The notes: generated from the sequence alone by a model not told the origin. A stretch of DNA of 64,000 bases from Mesorhizobium sp. ZC-5 (GCF_025753855.1 NZ_JAOWPT010000009.1:124001-188000), one strand, 5' to 3'. Shown: positions 23,575 through 32,799, counted from the first letter of the stretch. Numbers and translations are program-made.

Positions 23575-25245
23575 TTATTTGCGCGGATTTGCCTTCACCA
23601 TCACTTCGATATCGATCTGGAGCTCAAGCAGGGCCGGCTTGCCGGAAGCCGTCGCGCGTTCGAAGGCTGCGGCGAAATCCTCGGTCTTGTCCACCAGTTC
23701 GGCATAGGCGCCATAGGCCTTGGCCAGCGCGACGAAATCGGGATTGTTCAGGTTCGTGGCGAAGGTCCGGCCCGGATATTCCCGTTCCTGGTGCATGCGG
23801 ATCGAGCCGTAGCTGGAGTTGTTGACCAAAACGACGATGACCGGCAGGTCGTAGCGGATCGCCGTCGCCAGTTCCTGCGACGCCATCAGGAAGCAGCCGT
23901 CGCCGGCAAAGCAGACCACCGGGCGGTCGGGATGCACCAATTTGGCGCCGATCGCCGCCGGGAAGCCATAACCCATCGCTCCGCTGGTCGGCGCCAGCTG
24001 CGTCTTGAACGAGCGGAACGTGTAGTAGCGATGCACATAGCCTGTGTAGGTGCCGGCGCCGTTGGCGATGATGGCGTTGTCAGGCAATGTTTCGCGCAGA
24101 TATTTGACCACCTGTGCGACGTCGAGCGGCAATCCGGTCGGTTTCGGCGTGATCTTCCGGTCATATGCCGCACGACCTTCGGCGATCCATTTTTCACGCG
24201 TCCTAGGCCCCGGCTTGATGTCGGCGACAGCTTCAGCAAAGTCGGCAACGGTCGCGGCGATCGCCATGTCGGCGCGGTAGACCATGCCGAGTTCTTCCGG
24301 TGAAGGATGGACGTGGACAAGCTTCTGCGCCGGGGTTGGGATGTCGAGAAGGGTGTAGCCCTTGGTGCTGGCATCGCCGAGCCTTTCGCCGACGGCGATG
24401 AGCAGGTCGGACGACTTTACCATTTCGGCAAGGGCCGCATCGATGCCGAGGCCGAGGTCGCCGACATAGTTGGGGTGCGTGTTGTCGAAGAGATCCTGGC
24501 AGCGGAAACCGACGGTCGCCGGCAGATGATGCTTTTCGGCGAAGACCTGCATCTGCTTGACTGCGTCGGCGTTCCAGCCACCGCCGCCGAGGATCAGCAG
24601 CGGCCGTTCGCTCGCGGCGATCAGGCTTTCCAGTTCGGCCACCGCTGCGCGGCTCGGCGCCGCTACCGCGCGGGTGTAGCGGGGGGCGGGCGGATTGGGG
24701 CAGGCATGCTTCAGCACGTCCTCGGGGATAGCGATGACCACCGGCCCCGGCCGGCCGTTGACGGCGACGTGGAAGGCGTGGCTGACGATCTCCGGGATGC
24801 GCGCCGCGTCGTCGATCTGCACCGCCCATTTCGCGAACTTGCCGTACATCTGCACATAATCGACTTCCTGGAAGGCTTCGCGCCCGAGATCGCCGATGCT
24901 GACCTGCCCGACGAAGACGATCAGCGGCGTCGAGTCCTGCTGTGCGGTGTGGATGCCGATCGAGGCATGCGACGAGCCCGGCCCGCGGGTGACGAAGCAG
25001 ATGCCGGGGCGCCCGGTCAGCTTGCCGGTCGCTTCCGCCATGTTGGTGGCGCTGGCCTCGTGCCGGCAGACGATCATGCGGAACTTGTCCTGGACGTCGT
25101 GCATGGCGTCGAGGGCAGCGAGATAGCTTTCGCCGGGAACGCAGAAGGCGAGGTTGGAGCCTGCCTCGATCAGCGTGTCTACCAGCACCTGAGCGCCGGT
25201 GCGCGTGTTTGCGGCATCAGTGCCGGGATGGTGTGCCATGTTCAT
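23575..25245 (-). CDS. Full-length ThDP-dependent enzyme (acetolactate synthase-like)
   Basis: 556 residues with all three domains. The PYR domain carries the activating glutamate in VCRHEASATNMAEATG, the middle domain has LLILGGGGWNADAV, and the PP domain has the GDGCFLMASQELATAIRYDL motif. Homologues include acetolactate synthase, oxalyl-CoA decarboxylase-like and benzoylformate decarboxylase-like enzymes. No FAD-specific assignment is possible. It follows the RraA-like gene by 5 bases in the unit TcuA-RraA-ThDP, so it probably acts on a 2-oxo acid from that path. Confidence 0.88.
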   Translation of the reverse strand: MNMAHHPGTDAANTRTGAQVLVDTLIEAGSNLAFCVPGESYLAALDAMHDVQDKFRMIVCRHEASATNMAEATGKLTGRPGICFVTRGPGSSHASIGIHTAQQDSTPLIVFVGQVSIGDLGREAFQEVDYVQMYGKFAKWAVQIDDAARIPEIVSHAFHVAVNGRPGPVVIAIPEDVLKHACPNPPAPRYTRAVAAPSRAAVAELESLIAASERPLLILGGGGWNADAVKQMQVFAEKHHLPATVGFRCQDLFDNTHPNYVGDLGLGIDAALAEMVKSSDLLIAVGERLGDASTKGYTLLDIPTPAQKLVHVHPSPEELGMVYRADMAIAATVADFAEAVADIKPGPRTREKWIAEGRAAYDRKITPKPTGLPLDVAQVVKYLRETLPDNAIIANGAGTYTGYVHRYYTFRSFKTQLAPTSGAMGYGFPAAIGAKLVHPDRPVVCFAGDGCFLMASQELATAIRYDLPVIVVLVNNSSYGSIRMHQEREYPGRTFATNLNNPDFVALAKAYGAYAELVDKTEDFAAAFERATASGKPALLELQIDIEVMVKANPRK

Positions 25246-25250
25246 GCTCG

Positions 25251-26006
25251 TCAGTCCTGTTTCGGCATGGTGAAGGAGCCGGCGCGATTGGCCAGGTCCG
25301 GTACAGAAACGCCGGCTTCGATGTCTTTCTGGCGGCGCCCTTCGGCGGCGAGGATTTCGCGCGCCCGGGCCAGAACCTCGGGTGCGATCTCCTGCGGCAC
25401 GAAGCAGATGCCGGTTTCGTCGGCAATCACGATGTCACCAGGCGTCACCTGGACACCGGCGATCTCGACCGGAAAGTTGATCTGGACGGTCTGGATGCGC
25501 CATTTGCCGGTGAGTGGCGTCACGTCGCGGCTCCACACGGGATAGCCGATCGAACGGCATTCGCCGACATCGCGCACGCCGCCATCGACGATCGCGCCGA
25601 TCTCACCCTCGCGCTTGCCGATCGCGGCCGAGATGCCGCCGATGTTCGACACGCCGTGCACGCCCTGGATGACCAGCACGTCGCCGGGTTCGGCGAGATT
25701 GTGCGCCTCGATCTCGGCGAGCCGCGAGACCTTGGCCATCGCTCCTTTGTAGGGCGTGGTTTCCTGGACGATGTTTCGAAGGGTGAGCGCGCGGCCGACG
25801 ACGGCCGCTTCGGCATAGATCGGCCGCAGGACGGAGGCTCCGATCGCCTTCGCATAGCCCATTTCGTCGAGCACGTCGGAAACCAGACTCGATAGATCGG
25901 CCCCGAGCGCGCGAAAGCCGTCGATGATTTCGGCGGGAATAGCCGGCAATTCGAGTCGACCGATCCCCGCTCGATTGATTTTACCGGTCAACTGGCGCTC
26001 AGACAT
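25251..26006 (-). CDS. RraA/DlpA-family protein (HMG/CHA-type aldolase or oxaloacetate decarboxylase-like)
   Basis: 251 residues from ATG 26006 with AAGGAG before it; an upstream open frame reaching 26918 is a shadow of the flavoprotein gene. The hallmark is DGGVRDVGECRSIGYPVW followed by SRDVTPLTGK, whose Arg and Asp serve as substrate and metal ligands in 4-hydroxy-4-methyl-2-oxoglutarate aldolases. A GDIVIADETGICFVP segment follows. Such enzymes cleave tertiary hydroxy oxo-acids to pyruvate or decarboxylate oxaloacetate. It sits between the TcuA-like and ThDP genes. The C-terminal extension (about 30 residues) is longer than in minimal RraA. Confidence 0.88.
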   Translation of the reverse strand: MSERQLTGKINRAGIGRLELPAIPAEIIDGFRALGADLSSLVSDVLDEMGYAKAIGASVLRPIYAEAAVVGRALTLRNIVQETTPYKGAMAKVSRLAEIEAHNLAEPGDVLVIQGVHGVSNIGGISAAIGKREGEIGAIVDGGVRDVGECRSIGYPVWSRDVTPLTGKWRIQTVQINFPVEIAGVQVTPGDIVIADETGICFVPQEIAPEVLARAREILAAEGRRQKDIEAGVSVPDLANRAGSFTMPKQD

Positions 26007-26062
26007 GCAGGCTCCTTGAAATGCGAAAAGAAATTCGACCCGGAGAAAGTGCGGCGGGTCGC

Positions 26063-27577
26063 CTAAGAGGCCTTGACCCGCACCTTGTTGCGGGCGAGGG
26101 CGGAAATCGCGGCACTCCGGCCGGCGGTCCGGCCGAATACCGCTCCCGCCATCAGGCCGGTGCCGCCCGGGTAGTTGAAATAGAACAGCCCGCCGACGAG
26201 TTCGCCGGCTGCAAAGAGATTTGGCATCAGGTCGCCTTCGGTGTCGATGACCTGCGCGTCGGTATCGACCTTGAGGCCGCCGAAGGTAAAGGTGACACCG
26301 CAGGTAACCTGGAAGGCCACGAATGGCCCCTGGTCGAGCGTGTTCGCCCAGTTCGACTTGTTGACCTTGAGGCCCTGCGTGCAGCGCCCGTCCTTGACGT
26401 TCGGATTGAAGGGTGCGTCCTCTCTGATCGAGGCGTTGTATGCGTTGACCTCGGCGATGAAGCGCTCCGCGTCGACGCCATCGAGCTTGCCCGCAAGCTC
26501 TTCGATCGAATTCGCCTCTGCGCGGGTGATCTGCTTGATCCGGTATTCGTCGCGGAGCAGGTGGACGACCTTCTGGTCGAAGATCTGCCAGGCGAATTGC
26601 TGCGGCTGGTTGAGAATCACGCGGCCGTATTTGGCGTAGGTGTAATTGCGGAAGTCGGCGCCCTCGTCGACGAAACGCTCGCCATTGGCGTTGACCATGA
26701 TGCCGAACGGATAGCTGTGTTTCTGGAAGCCGTCGCCGACGGCGAGATCGCCGAACGGCGGTGCGTTGCGGTCCCATCCGACGGCATGGCAACCCGACCA
26801 GTGGCCCCACGGCATCGCGCCGGCCTCGATTGCCATCTTGATGCCGTCGCCGGTGTTGAAACGGGTGCCGCGCACCTTGGCGAGTTCCCAGTTCGGTCCG
26901 AGATAGCGGCTGCGCCATTCCGAATTGGCCTGGAAACCGCCGGAGGCCAGCACCACCGATGCGCAGCGGAGCTCGGTCGTGCGTCCATCGATGCGGGCAA
27001 CGACGCCATGCACGCCGTCATCGTCGGCAATCAGCGAGAGGGCCCGCGCATTGTGGCGAACCTCGATGCCGTCCTGCGCGGCGCGGGCGTGGAGTGCTGC
27101 GACAAGGCCCGGCCCGCCGCCCCAGGATTCCACGGTCATGCCGCCCCAGAATTTGAACATGCCGCCCACCTTGAAGGCCTGGCGGCCGTAGATGGGCTGG
27201 AATTTCACGCCTTTGGAACGCATCCACACCATGGTCTCAAGGCTCTTGGTGATCAGCAGTTCCGCCATGTCCGGGTCGGTGCGGTATTCCGTGATCCGGC
27301 CCATGTCGTCGAAGAACTGATCTTCCGTGTAGGTGCCGAAATCCGTGCGCGCGATCTCTTCTTCGGTGAGGTCGGGCATCACCTTGCGCAGGTCGTCGAT
27401 GCCGGAATAGGCAAAGCGCATGCCGCCGGCGGTGAAGGTACTGTTTCCGCCATGCTCCTCTTCGGGAGCGCGTTCGAGAACCAGTACGGATGCGCCCGTT
27501 TCCCGCGCCGACAAGGCCGCGCACATTGCGGCATTGCCTGCCCCCACCACGATCACATCATGAAAAACTTCAGTCAT
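26063..27577 (-). CDS. FAD-dependent dehydrogenase of the fumarate reductase/tricarballylate dehydrogenase (TcuA-like) family
   Basis: 504 residues from ATG 27577. The FAD motif VVGAGNAAMCAALSARE is near the N-terminus, followed by GGNSTFTAGGMRFAYSG and the C-terminal FAD site PGGTGLMAGAVFGRTAGR. It has the HNARAL and THEWGG-type substrate loop of soluble flavoproteins that dehydrogenate dicarboxylates or tricarballylate. Tricarballylate dehydrogenase makes cis-aconitate, which fits the TTT genes and the PrpF-like gene. It heads the minus-strand unit and is divergent from the Ldh-type gene across two TGTATACA-like sites. Confidence 0.88.
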   Translation of the reverse strand: MTEVFHDVIVVGAGNAAMCAALSARETGASVLVLERAPEEEHGGNSTFTAGGMRFAYSGIDDLRKVMPDLTEEEIARTDFGTYTEDQFFDDMGRITEYRTDPDMAELLITKSLETMVWMRSKGVKFQPIYGRQAFKVGGMFKFWGGMTVESWGGGPGLVAALHARAAQDGIEVRHNARALSLIADDDGVHGVVARIDGRTTELRCASVVLASGGFQANSEWRSRYLGPNWELAKVRGTRFNTGDGIKMAIEAGAMPWGHWSGCHAVGWDRNAPPFGDLAVGDGFQKHSYPFGIMVNANGERFVDEGADFRNYTYAKYGRVILNQPQQFAWQIFDQKVVHLLRDEYRIKQITRAEANSIEELAGKLDGVDAERFIAEVNAYNASIREDAPFNPNVKDGRCTQGLKVNKSNWANTLDQGPFVAFQVTCGVTFTFGGLKVDTDAQVIDTEGDLMPNLFAAGELVGGLFYFNYPGGTGLMAGAVFGRTAGRSAAISALARNKVRVKAS

Positions 27578-27617
27578 TAGACGCCTGCTATTTTGTCTTT
27601 GCACGGGTTCAATCTAT

Positions 27618-27634
27618 CGTATACAAATGTATGC
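27618..27634. promoter_or_regulatory. CGTATACAAATGTATGC operator-like site (TcuA-like promoter)
   Basis: GTATACAA followed directly by ATGTATGC gives one strong and one weak overlapping palindrome, about 40 bases upstream of the TcuA-like start on the minus strand. Confidence 0.6.
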
Positions 27635-27707
27635 GCAAGTGTTTTTCTGCATCTAAAGCGGTGATTTCGTTATCGCTTCGTCGCAGGGTTGAACATGCGA
27701 CAATCGT

Positions 27708-27716
27708 CGTATACAA
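27708..27716. promoter_or_regulatory. CGTATACAA operator-like site (plus-strand side)
   Basis: A second copy of the motif, with the same ATGT continuation as the site at 27618, placed to control the plus-strand unit that starts at 27901. Confidence 0.55.
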
Positions 27717-27900
27717 ATGTCGACAGCACCATACGGGCGGATCGCTCGGTCGAAAATCAAGCGTTCGCAAGGGTCGGAGGAGCCGGATTGAACAGCTTTC
27801 GGAATAGCAGCCAGTTCGTCGTCACGGTCCGCGCGGGGCAGTGCCTGGCCGGTCGGCGGGAAACCAAACGCGCTTCTGGTGGATGCCGGGGAGGCCGCCG

Positions 27901-29022
27901 ATGAGCGCTCCTTATTCGGTGCATCGCCGGCAGATGGAACTGATCCTGCTCGCCTGGGGCATGCCGCAACAGCATGCGGAACGCACCGCTGAAGTGCTGT
28001 CATGGGCGGATCTGCATGGCGTGGAGAGCCACGGCGTTTCGATGCTGATCGAATACGACATGCGCTTTCGGGCCGGCCGGCTGAAGATGAACGCGGATTA
28101 CAAGGTTGTACGCGAGACGCCGGTATCCATCCTGGTCGACGGCGACGGCGGCATGGGGCACGTCGCCTATGCCATGGCGGTCGATGCGGCCATCGCCAAG
28201 GCGAAGCAGAGCGGCATCGCGGTCGCCGCGGTGCGCAATTCCTCGCATTTTGGCGCCGTCGGCTATTTCACCGATCTTGCCGCGCGCGCCGGGCTGATCG
28301 GCATGGGTGCAACCAGCGCGGCCGGCATTCGTGTCGCGCCGACGGGGGGTGCGGAAGCCAAGCTCGGCACCGATCCGTGGTCCTTCTCGGCGCCAAGCGC
28401 CGATGAAGACCCGTTTCTGCTCGATATGGCGACGACCACCGTCGCCTACGGCAAGATCCGCAACAAGATGAACGAGAGCCAGCCGATGCCGGTCGGCTGG
28501 GGCTATGACAGCCAGGGCCAGGTTTCGACCGACCCGCTCGATGTCACCCGGCGCGGCGGCTTCATGTCGCCGCTCGGCGGTACCCTCGAAGGATCGAGCT
28601 ACAAGGGTTACGGCCTTTCGATGATGGTCAATATCCTGTCGTCCTGCCTCACCGGCGCGACACTGATCACCGACCCGCAACATACCAAGAAACCCAAGGG
28701 CTTTGACATCGGCCATTTCTTTCTGGCCATCGATCCGAAGCTGTTTCGCGGCGAGGGCGAGTTTGAGGCGGACGTCGCGGCGCTTTGCGGCGCGTTGCGT
28801 GGCACCAAACCCGCCGTCGAGGGTGAACCGGTGATGGTCGCGGGGGATCCGCAATGGAAGATGGCCGAAAAGCGCATGCGGGACGGCATCCCGATCGGTC
28901 CGGGCCTGCGCGCCAAACTGCTGGCCGTGACTGAGGCCGCGAGTGTGGAGTGGCTGCTGGACGACGGTTCGAATCGCGCCGAGAGTGCTGGGCCAGCGCC
29001 GAAAACGGCAAACCAGAGGTAA
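27901..29022 (+). CDS. Ldh2-type malate/L-lactate/sulfolactate dehydrogenase family oxidoreductase
   Basis: 373 residues from ATG 27901, with GGGGAGG 7-8 bases before it; the frame extends upstream to 27841. This family uses NAD(P)H with a fold unlike Rossmann dehydrogenases. Signatures are SWADLHGVESHGVSML, VRNSSHFGAVGYFT (catalytic His) and GGTLEGSSYKGYGLSM. Members act on malate, ureidoglycolate, 2,3-diketogulonate or (R)-sulfolactate (ComC). It heads the plus-strand unit with a DUF1932 gene and TctBA, so it probably oxidises the imported 2-hydroxy acid. Which acid is not decided. Confidence 0.88.
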   Translation: MSAPYSVHRRQMELILLAWGMPQQHAERTAEVLSWADLHGVESHGVSMLIEYDMRFRAGRLKMNADYKVVRETPVSILVDGDGGMGHVAYAMAVDAAIAKAKQSGIAVAAVRNSSHFGAVGYFTDLAARAGLIGMGATSAAGIRVAPTGGAEAKLGTDPWSFSAPSADEDPFLLDMATTTVAYGKIRNKMNESQPMPVGWGYDSQGQVSTDPLDVTRRGGFMSPLGGTLEGSSYKGYGLSMMVNILSSCLTGATLITDPQHTKKPKGFDIGHFFLAIDPKLFRGEGEFEADVAALCGALRGTKPAVEGEPVMVAGDPQWKMAEKRMRDGIPIGPGLRAKLLAVTEAASVEWLLDDGSNRAESAGPAPKTANQR

Positions 29023-29026
29023 CGCG

Positions 29027-29878
29027 ATGAAGACGATTGCCGTCATAGCCATGGGTGAAATGGGTTCCGGCGTTGCCCGGCGCCTCACCGAGCGCGGTGC
29101 CCGCGTGCTGACCTCGCTTGCCGGCCGAAGCGCCGCCAGCGCCGAACGGGCGGCCGCTGCCGGCGTCGTGGCGGCGGACGACGCTTCGCTGATTTCTGAA
29201 GCGGATATTTTCCTGTCGATCGTGCCGCCTTCGTCGGCGGCCGAGACGGCCGAGCGTTTCATGCCGCTGATCGAAAAGGCGGCGAGAAAACCCGCCTTCA
29301 TCGACTGCAACGCCATTGCCCCGCAGACGCTGCATGCCATCTCGAAGCCGTTCCTCGAACGCAACCTGCCTTTCATCGATGCCTCGATCATCGGGGCGGC
29401 GCCGAAATCCGACGGCTCCAGTCCGCGCCTCTATATGTCCGGACCGATTTCGGACGAAGCCGAAACGCTGAAGACGCTTGGCCTCGATACGCGCGTGGTT
29501 TCCGACGCGCTCGGCGACGCCTCGGCGTTGAAGATGGCCTATGCCGGCATCACCAAGGGATTCCAGGCGCTGGGCACGTCGATGGCGTTGGGTGCCGCCC
29601 GCAACGGCGTGAACGAGAGCTTCGTCGAGGAACTGCAAGCCAGCCAGCCGGCGCTCTACGCCTGGCTCTCGAAGCAACTGCCGACGATGTATGCCAAGGC
29701 TTACCGCTGGGACGGCGAAATGCGCGAGATCGCCAGGTTCCTGGAGCCGGAGCGGGGCGCGGCTGGAATGCTAACGGGCGCTGCCGACCTCTACGAACAT
29801 GTGGCGGAGGACAACCGCGCAGGTCCGAAGTCGGAAATCATCTCGACGCTCGATCGCTTCGTGAAACGGCAGGCGTAA
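29027..29878 (+). CDS. 6PGDH-like dehydrogenase (DUF1932 type), second paralogue
   Basis: 283 residues. The N-terminal Rossmann motif is AVIAMGEMGSGVARRL; the conserved CNAIAPQTL and FIDASIIGAAPKSDG follow. The C-terminal domain contains KMAYAGITKGFQALG, where Lys would be the catalytic residue by family analogy. It is more distant from 4665-5576 and 35499-36404 than those are from each other. It starts 4 bases after the Ldh-type gene, with AGAGG upstream, so the two dehydrogenases are made together before the transporter genes. Confidence 0.82.
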   Translation: MKTIAVIAMGEMGSGVARRLTERGARVLTSLAGRSAASAERAAAAGVVAADDASLISEADIFLSIVPPSSAAETAERFMPLIEKAARKPAFIDCNAIAPQTLHAISKPFLERNLPFIDASIIGAAPKSDGSSPRLYMSGPISDEAETLKTLGLDTRVVSDALGDASALKMAYAGITKGFQALGTSMALGAARNGVNESFVEELQASQPALYAWLSKQLPTMYAKAYRWDGEMREIARFLEPERGAAGMLTGAADLYEHVAEDNRAGPKSEIISTLDRFVKRQA

Positions 29879-30081
29879 AGGTTGCCGCCCAGCCGATGGC
29901 TGACGAAATCGGCAAAGGTTTCGATTGCCCCATCGACCGGACGGGAATACTTTCGTCGACACTAAAATACAAGGCGGATTAATCCGCCTTACCGGAGGAA
30001 GCATCTTGAATTCAGATCGGCAACCGTTTTGGGCGGAGGGTTTCCGCAACCCCATTGCTCAGGAATCCGGGAGGTATCGCC

Positions 30082-30516
30082 ATGGCGCTTAGAGATCCGA
30101 TTGCAGCGATCGTCATCTTCGCGTTCTCGCTGACGGCATTCATCATGGCGCGCGACTACGGCGGCGGGGCAGAACTGTTTCCGCGCGGCATTTCCGCCAT
30201 CATGATGGTCTGCTCGGTGCTGCTGTTCATCAGGGGCATCGTGCGGCCGACCGACGGTGAGCGCATGAATGGCGGCGAACTGTTTCGCGTCGGAACGGTG
30301 ATCGTCGGCACGCTGCTTTACATGATCGGGGTCGACTATCTCGGCTTCGTCACCGCCAGCTTCATCTATGTGCCGGCGACGGCCTATTTCCTCGGCATCC
30401 GCAATCACCTGCTGGTCTGGCTTTCCACGCTCATCTTCGTTTCGCTCGTGGCTTTTCTGTTTCGCAGCGTTTTCCTGGTCCCGCTGCCGCGGGAACTCAT
30501 CTTGACCTTCTTCTGA
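30082..30516 (+). CDS. tctB: Tripartite tricarboxylate transporter small membrane subunit
   Basis: 144 residues from ATG 30082 (GGGAGG at 30069-30074). Four hydrophobic segments fit the TctB topology: AAIVIFAFSLTAFIMA, ISAIMMVCSVLLFI, TVIVGTLLYMIGVDYLGFV and LIFVSLVAFLFRSVFLV. It forms the inner-membrane pair with TctA, 13 bases downstream. The gap of 203 bases after the DUF1932 gene may hold an extra promoter. It is the only TctB seen in the window although six receptors are encoded. Confidence 0.88.
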   Translation: MALRDPIAAIVIFAFSLTAFIMARDYGGGAELFPRGISAIMMVCSVLLFIRGIVRPTDGERMNGGELFRVGTVIVGTLLYMIGVDYLGFVTASFIYVPATAYFLGIRNHLLVWLSTLIFVSLVAFLFRSVFLVPLPRELILTFF

Positions 30517-30529
30517 GCGCGAGGCTTCC

Positions 30530-32050
30530 ATGCCCGAACTTGACCACGTATTTAACGCCTTCTTCGCGGTTCTGGCCTGGCAGTCGTTGCTGGCTATGTG
30601 CTGCGGGACGTTGATCGGCATCATGCTCAGCGCGTTGCCGGGCTTGAGCGCCACCATGTGCATCGCGCTAGCCATTCCGTTCACCTACGGCATGGACGTG
30701 CTGCCCGCGCTCGGCCTGCTTGCCGGCATCCACAACGGCGCTTCGCAAGGCGGCGCGATTCCCGCCGTCCTGCTGCGCATCCCCGGCAATGCTGGCTCGA
30801 TCTGCACGGCCTGGGACGGCTATCCGATGGCCCAGCAGGGCAATGCCGGCGGCGCGATCAATCTCGCGGCCTGGTCTTCGGCGGTCGGCGGCATGATCAG
30901 CGCGCTGTCGCTCGTCCTCTTGGCGCCGCCGCTGGCCAAGGTGGCTCTCGCGTTCGGCCCGCCGGAAATCTTCTGGGTCAACGTGTTCGGCCTGGTCACC
31001 ATCTCGTCGATGCTGGGCGACGATGTTCTCAAGGGCGTCCTCGCCTCCTGTTTCGGGCTGCTGATCGGCACGATAGGCCTCGACAACGTGTCTGGCCACG
31101 AACGCTACACGTTCGACATGCTGCAACTGGTCAACGGCATTCCGGAACTCGCCGTCATGGTCGGCATGTTCTCGCTGCCGCCGGCCTGGGAGATGGCGCA
31201 GCAGATCCATGTTCACGGCGCCAAGTCCGTGTTCCAGATCAACACCGACAAGGGCTTCTGGAAGTTCAGCCAGGTGTGGTGGGTGTGGATCAAGTCGTCG
31301 CTGATCGGTATCATCATCGGCATCCTGCCGGGCTCGGCGATCAGCGCCTTCATCGCCTACAACGAGGCCAAGCGCAGCTCGAAGCATCCCGAAAAATTCG
31401 GCAAGGGCAGCATCGAGGGACTGGCCGCCGCCGAATCCGTCAACAATGCCGACAATGCCGCGGCCATGATCCCGACGCTGACGCTGGGCGTGCCAGGCTC
31501 CAGCATCGCGGCGCTGATGCTCGGCGCACTGCTGATCCAGGGCTTCCAGCCCGGACCGCAGCTATTCCGTGACGCGCCGGAAGTGGTCTACGGCTATTCG
31601 TGGCAGATGTTCATCACCTCGGCGCTGCTGATCGTCTTCGGCGGCACCATCGCCAACAAGTTCTTCGCCAACATCCTGCGCATTCCGCAGGCGATGCTGC
31701 TGCCGCTCATCGTGGTGATGGTCATCGGCGGCGGCTTTGCGGCGCAGAACTCGATGTTCGACGTCTACATGGCCTTCATCTTCGGCCTCGTCGGCCTCGG
31801 CATGGTGCGCTTCGGCTTTCCGATCGCGCCGGTTATCATCGGCGTCGTGCTCGGGGGCAAGGCCGAGTTCAATCTTCGCGTGTCGCTGCTGATGTCGGCT
31901 GGCGACACGTCGATCCTCTACACTAGGCCGATCTGCATCATCCTGATCTTCCTGTCGGCTCTGCTGCTGTTCTATCCCGGCATCCGCTATGTGAACGACC
32001 TGCGCAAGTCGAAGCGCAACGGCGGCCGGGAGATCTCGGTGGAGAATTGA
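30530..32050 (+). CDS. tctA: Tripartite tricarboxylate transporter large permease subunit
   Basis: 506 residues with about twelve membrane segments. Conserved TctA motifs are IMLSALPGLSATMCIALAIP and GGAIPAVLLRIPGNAGS followed by DGYPMAQQGNAGGA; the second repeat has TLGVPGSSIAALMLGALLIQ. It is the sodium- or proton-coupled permease that takes ligand from a TctC receptor. A strong terminator follows at 32068-32096. As the only TctA in the window it may serve several of the six receptors, which is inference. Confidence 0.92.
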   Translation: MPELDHVFNAFFAVLAWQSLLAMCCGTLIGIMLSALPGLSATMCIALAIPFTYGMDVLPALGLLAGIHNGASQGGAIPAVLLRIPGNAGSICTAWDGYPMAQQGNAGGAINLAAWSSAVGGMISALSLVLLAPPLAKVALAFGPPEIFWVNVFGLVTISSMLGDDVLKGVLASCFGLLIGTIGLDNVSGHERYTFDMLQLVNGIPELAVMVGMFSLPPAWEMAQQIHVHGAKSVFQINTDKGFWKFSQVWWVWIKSSLIGIIIGILPGSAISAFIAYNEAKRSSKHPEKFGKGSIEGLAAAESVNNADNAAAMIPTLTLGVPGSSIAALMLGALLIQGFQPGPQLFRDAPEVVYGYSWQMFITSALLIVFGGTIANKFFANILRIPQAMLLPLIVVMVIGGGFAAQNSMFDVYMAFIFGLVGLGMVRFGFPIAPVIIGVVLGGKAEFNLRVSLLMSAGDTSILYTRPICIILIFLSALLLFYPGIRYVNDLRKSKRNGGREISVEN

Positions 32051-32067
32051 TCGACATGAATTCGGGC

Positions 32068-32096
32068 AAGGGCCGGCTAGCTGCCGGCCCTTTTCG
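32068..32096 (+). terminator. Rho-independent terminator after tctA
   Basis: AAGGGCCGGC (32068-32077) pairs with GCCGGCCCTT (32083-32092) around TAGCT, and the 3' arm runs into TTTT (32091-32094). It ends the Ldh-DUF1932-tctB-tctA transcript. Confidence 0.8.
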
Positions 32097-32163
32097 TGAA
32101 GGGCTCCAAACCGCGACATGATCCGATTTCGCGGCGAAAAGCCTGTTGTTTCCGCGTGAAAGT

Positions 32164-32187
32164 CTCTGTATACAATTGTACGCAGAG
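32164..32187. promoter_or_regulatory. CTCTGTATACA...CAGAG operator-like site before ThDP pair 2
   Basis: TGTATACA at 32167-32174 lies inside a longer imperfect palindrome with outer arms CTCTG (32164-32168) and CAGAG (32183-32187). It is about 80 bases upstream of the alpha-subunit start at 32254. Confidence 0.6.
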
Positions 32188-32253
32188 CTTCCAAGCCAGT
32201 CGATTTCGAACAGATTTCCGGCATGCACCGGACACTCATGGAGGATGGACGGA

Positions 32254-32799
32254 ATGAATTCCGCAGACCCGAACGGTCAGCGCGCATGGTATGAGATCGT
32301 GCGCGATGTCCTGAAGGAAAACGACGTCAGGCTCGTCACCTATGTGCCGGACAACGTGCTGTCACCGCTGATGAAGGCGTTGCACGAAGACCCGTTTTTC
32401 ACCACCTTCTGCTGCACGCGCGAGGAAGAGGCGGTGGGCATCGTCACCGGCGCCTGGATGGGCGGCATGCTGGGCGTGGTGCTGATGCAGACCAGCGGTT
32501 TTGCCACGCTGCCCAACGCGCTGGCCTCGCTCGCCGTGCCCTATCAGATACCGCTGCTGATGATCATTTCCGAGCGCGGCTCGCTTGGCGAGTTCAACCT
32601 CGGCCAGGCCATGGTGTGCCGCACGATGCGCCCGTCGCTCGATTCCATGGGCATTGAGCACCACACGCTGCGGCGGCTCGACGAGGTGGCGTTCATCGTC
32701 GACCGCACCATCAGCCAGGCCGTGTCGACGCAGGCTCCCGCGGCGCTGATCCTCAATGCCCTGTTGACCGGCGGCAAGGTCGAGAAGAAGGAGAAATGA
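32254..32799 (+). CDS. ThDP-dependent decarboxylase, alpha (PYR-domain) subunit, second pair
   Basis: 181 residues from ATG 32254, with GGAGG upstream. The activating glutamate lies in CCTREEEAVGIVTGAWMGG. It is the PYR half of a split ThDP enzyme like 6728-7255, and both share the VTYVPD/VSYVPD start and LMQTSG/LMQSSG motifs. The stop overlaps the beta start (ATGA), so synthesis is coupled. The pair would decarboxylate a 2-oxo acid; ComDE sulfopyruvate and Ppd phosphonopyruvate decarboxylases are the best known relatives. Confidence 0.86.
   Translation: MNSADPNGQRAWYEIVRDVLKENDVRLVTYVPDNVLSPLMKALHEDPFFTTFCCTREEEAVGIVTGAWMGGMLGVVLMQTSGFATLPNALASLAVPYQIPLLMIISERGSLGEFNLGQAMVCRTMRPSLDSMGIEHHTLRRLDEVAFIVDRTISQAVSTQAPAALILNALLTGGKVEKKEK

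Larger units (their letters stand above)
27578..27900. other. 323-base divergent intergenic region with two operator-like sites
   Basis: Separates the TcuA-like unit (minus) from the Ldh-DUF1932-TctBA unit (plus). It holds two copies of CGTATACAAATGT about 90 bases apart (27618 and 27708), one near each promoter. No gene was seen; frames running through it lack ribosome sites. Confidence 0.6.

Noticed and set aside
25251-26918. Apparent 555-residue fusion of an unknown N-terminus to the RraA-like protein
   Set aside because: The upstream part overlaps the TcuA-like gene in another frame. ATG 26006 has a good ribosome site and gives a normal RraA-family protein.
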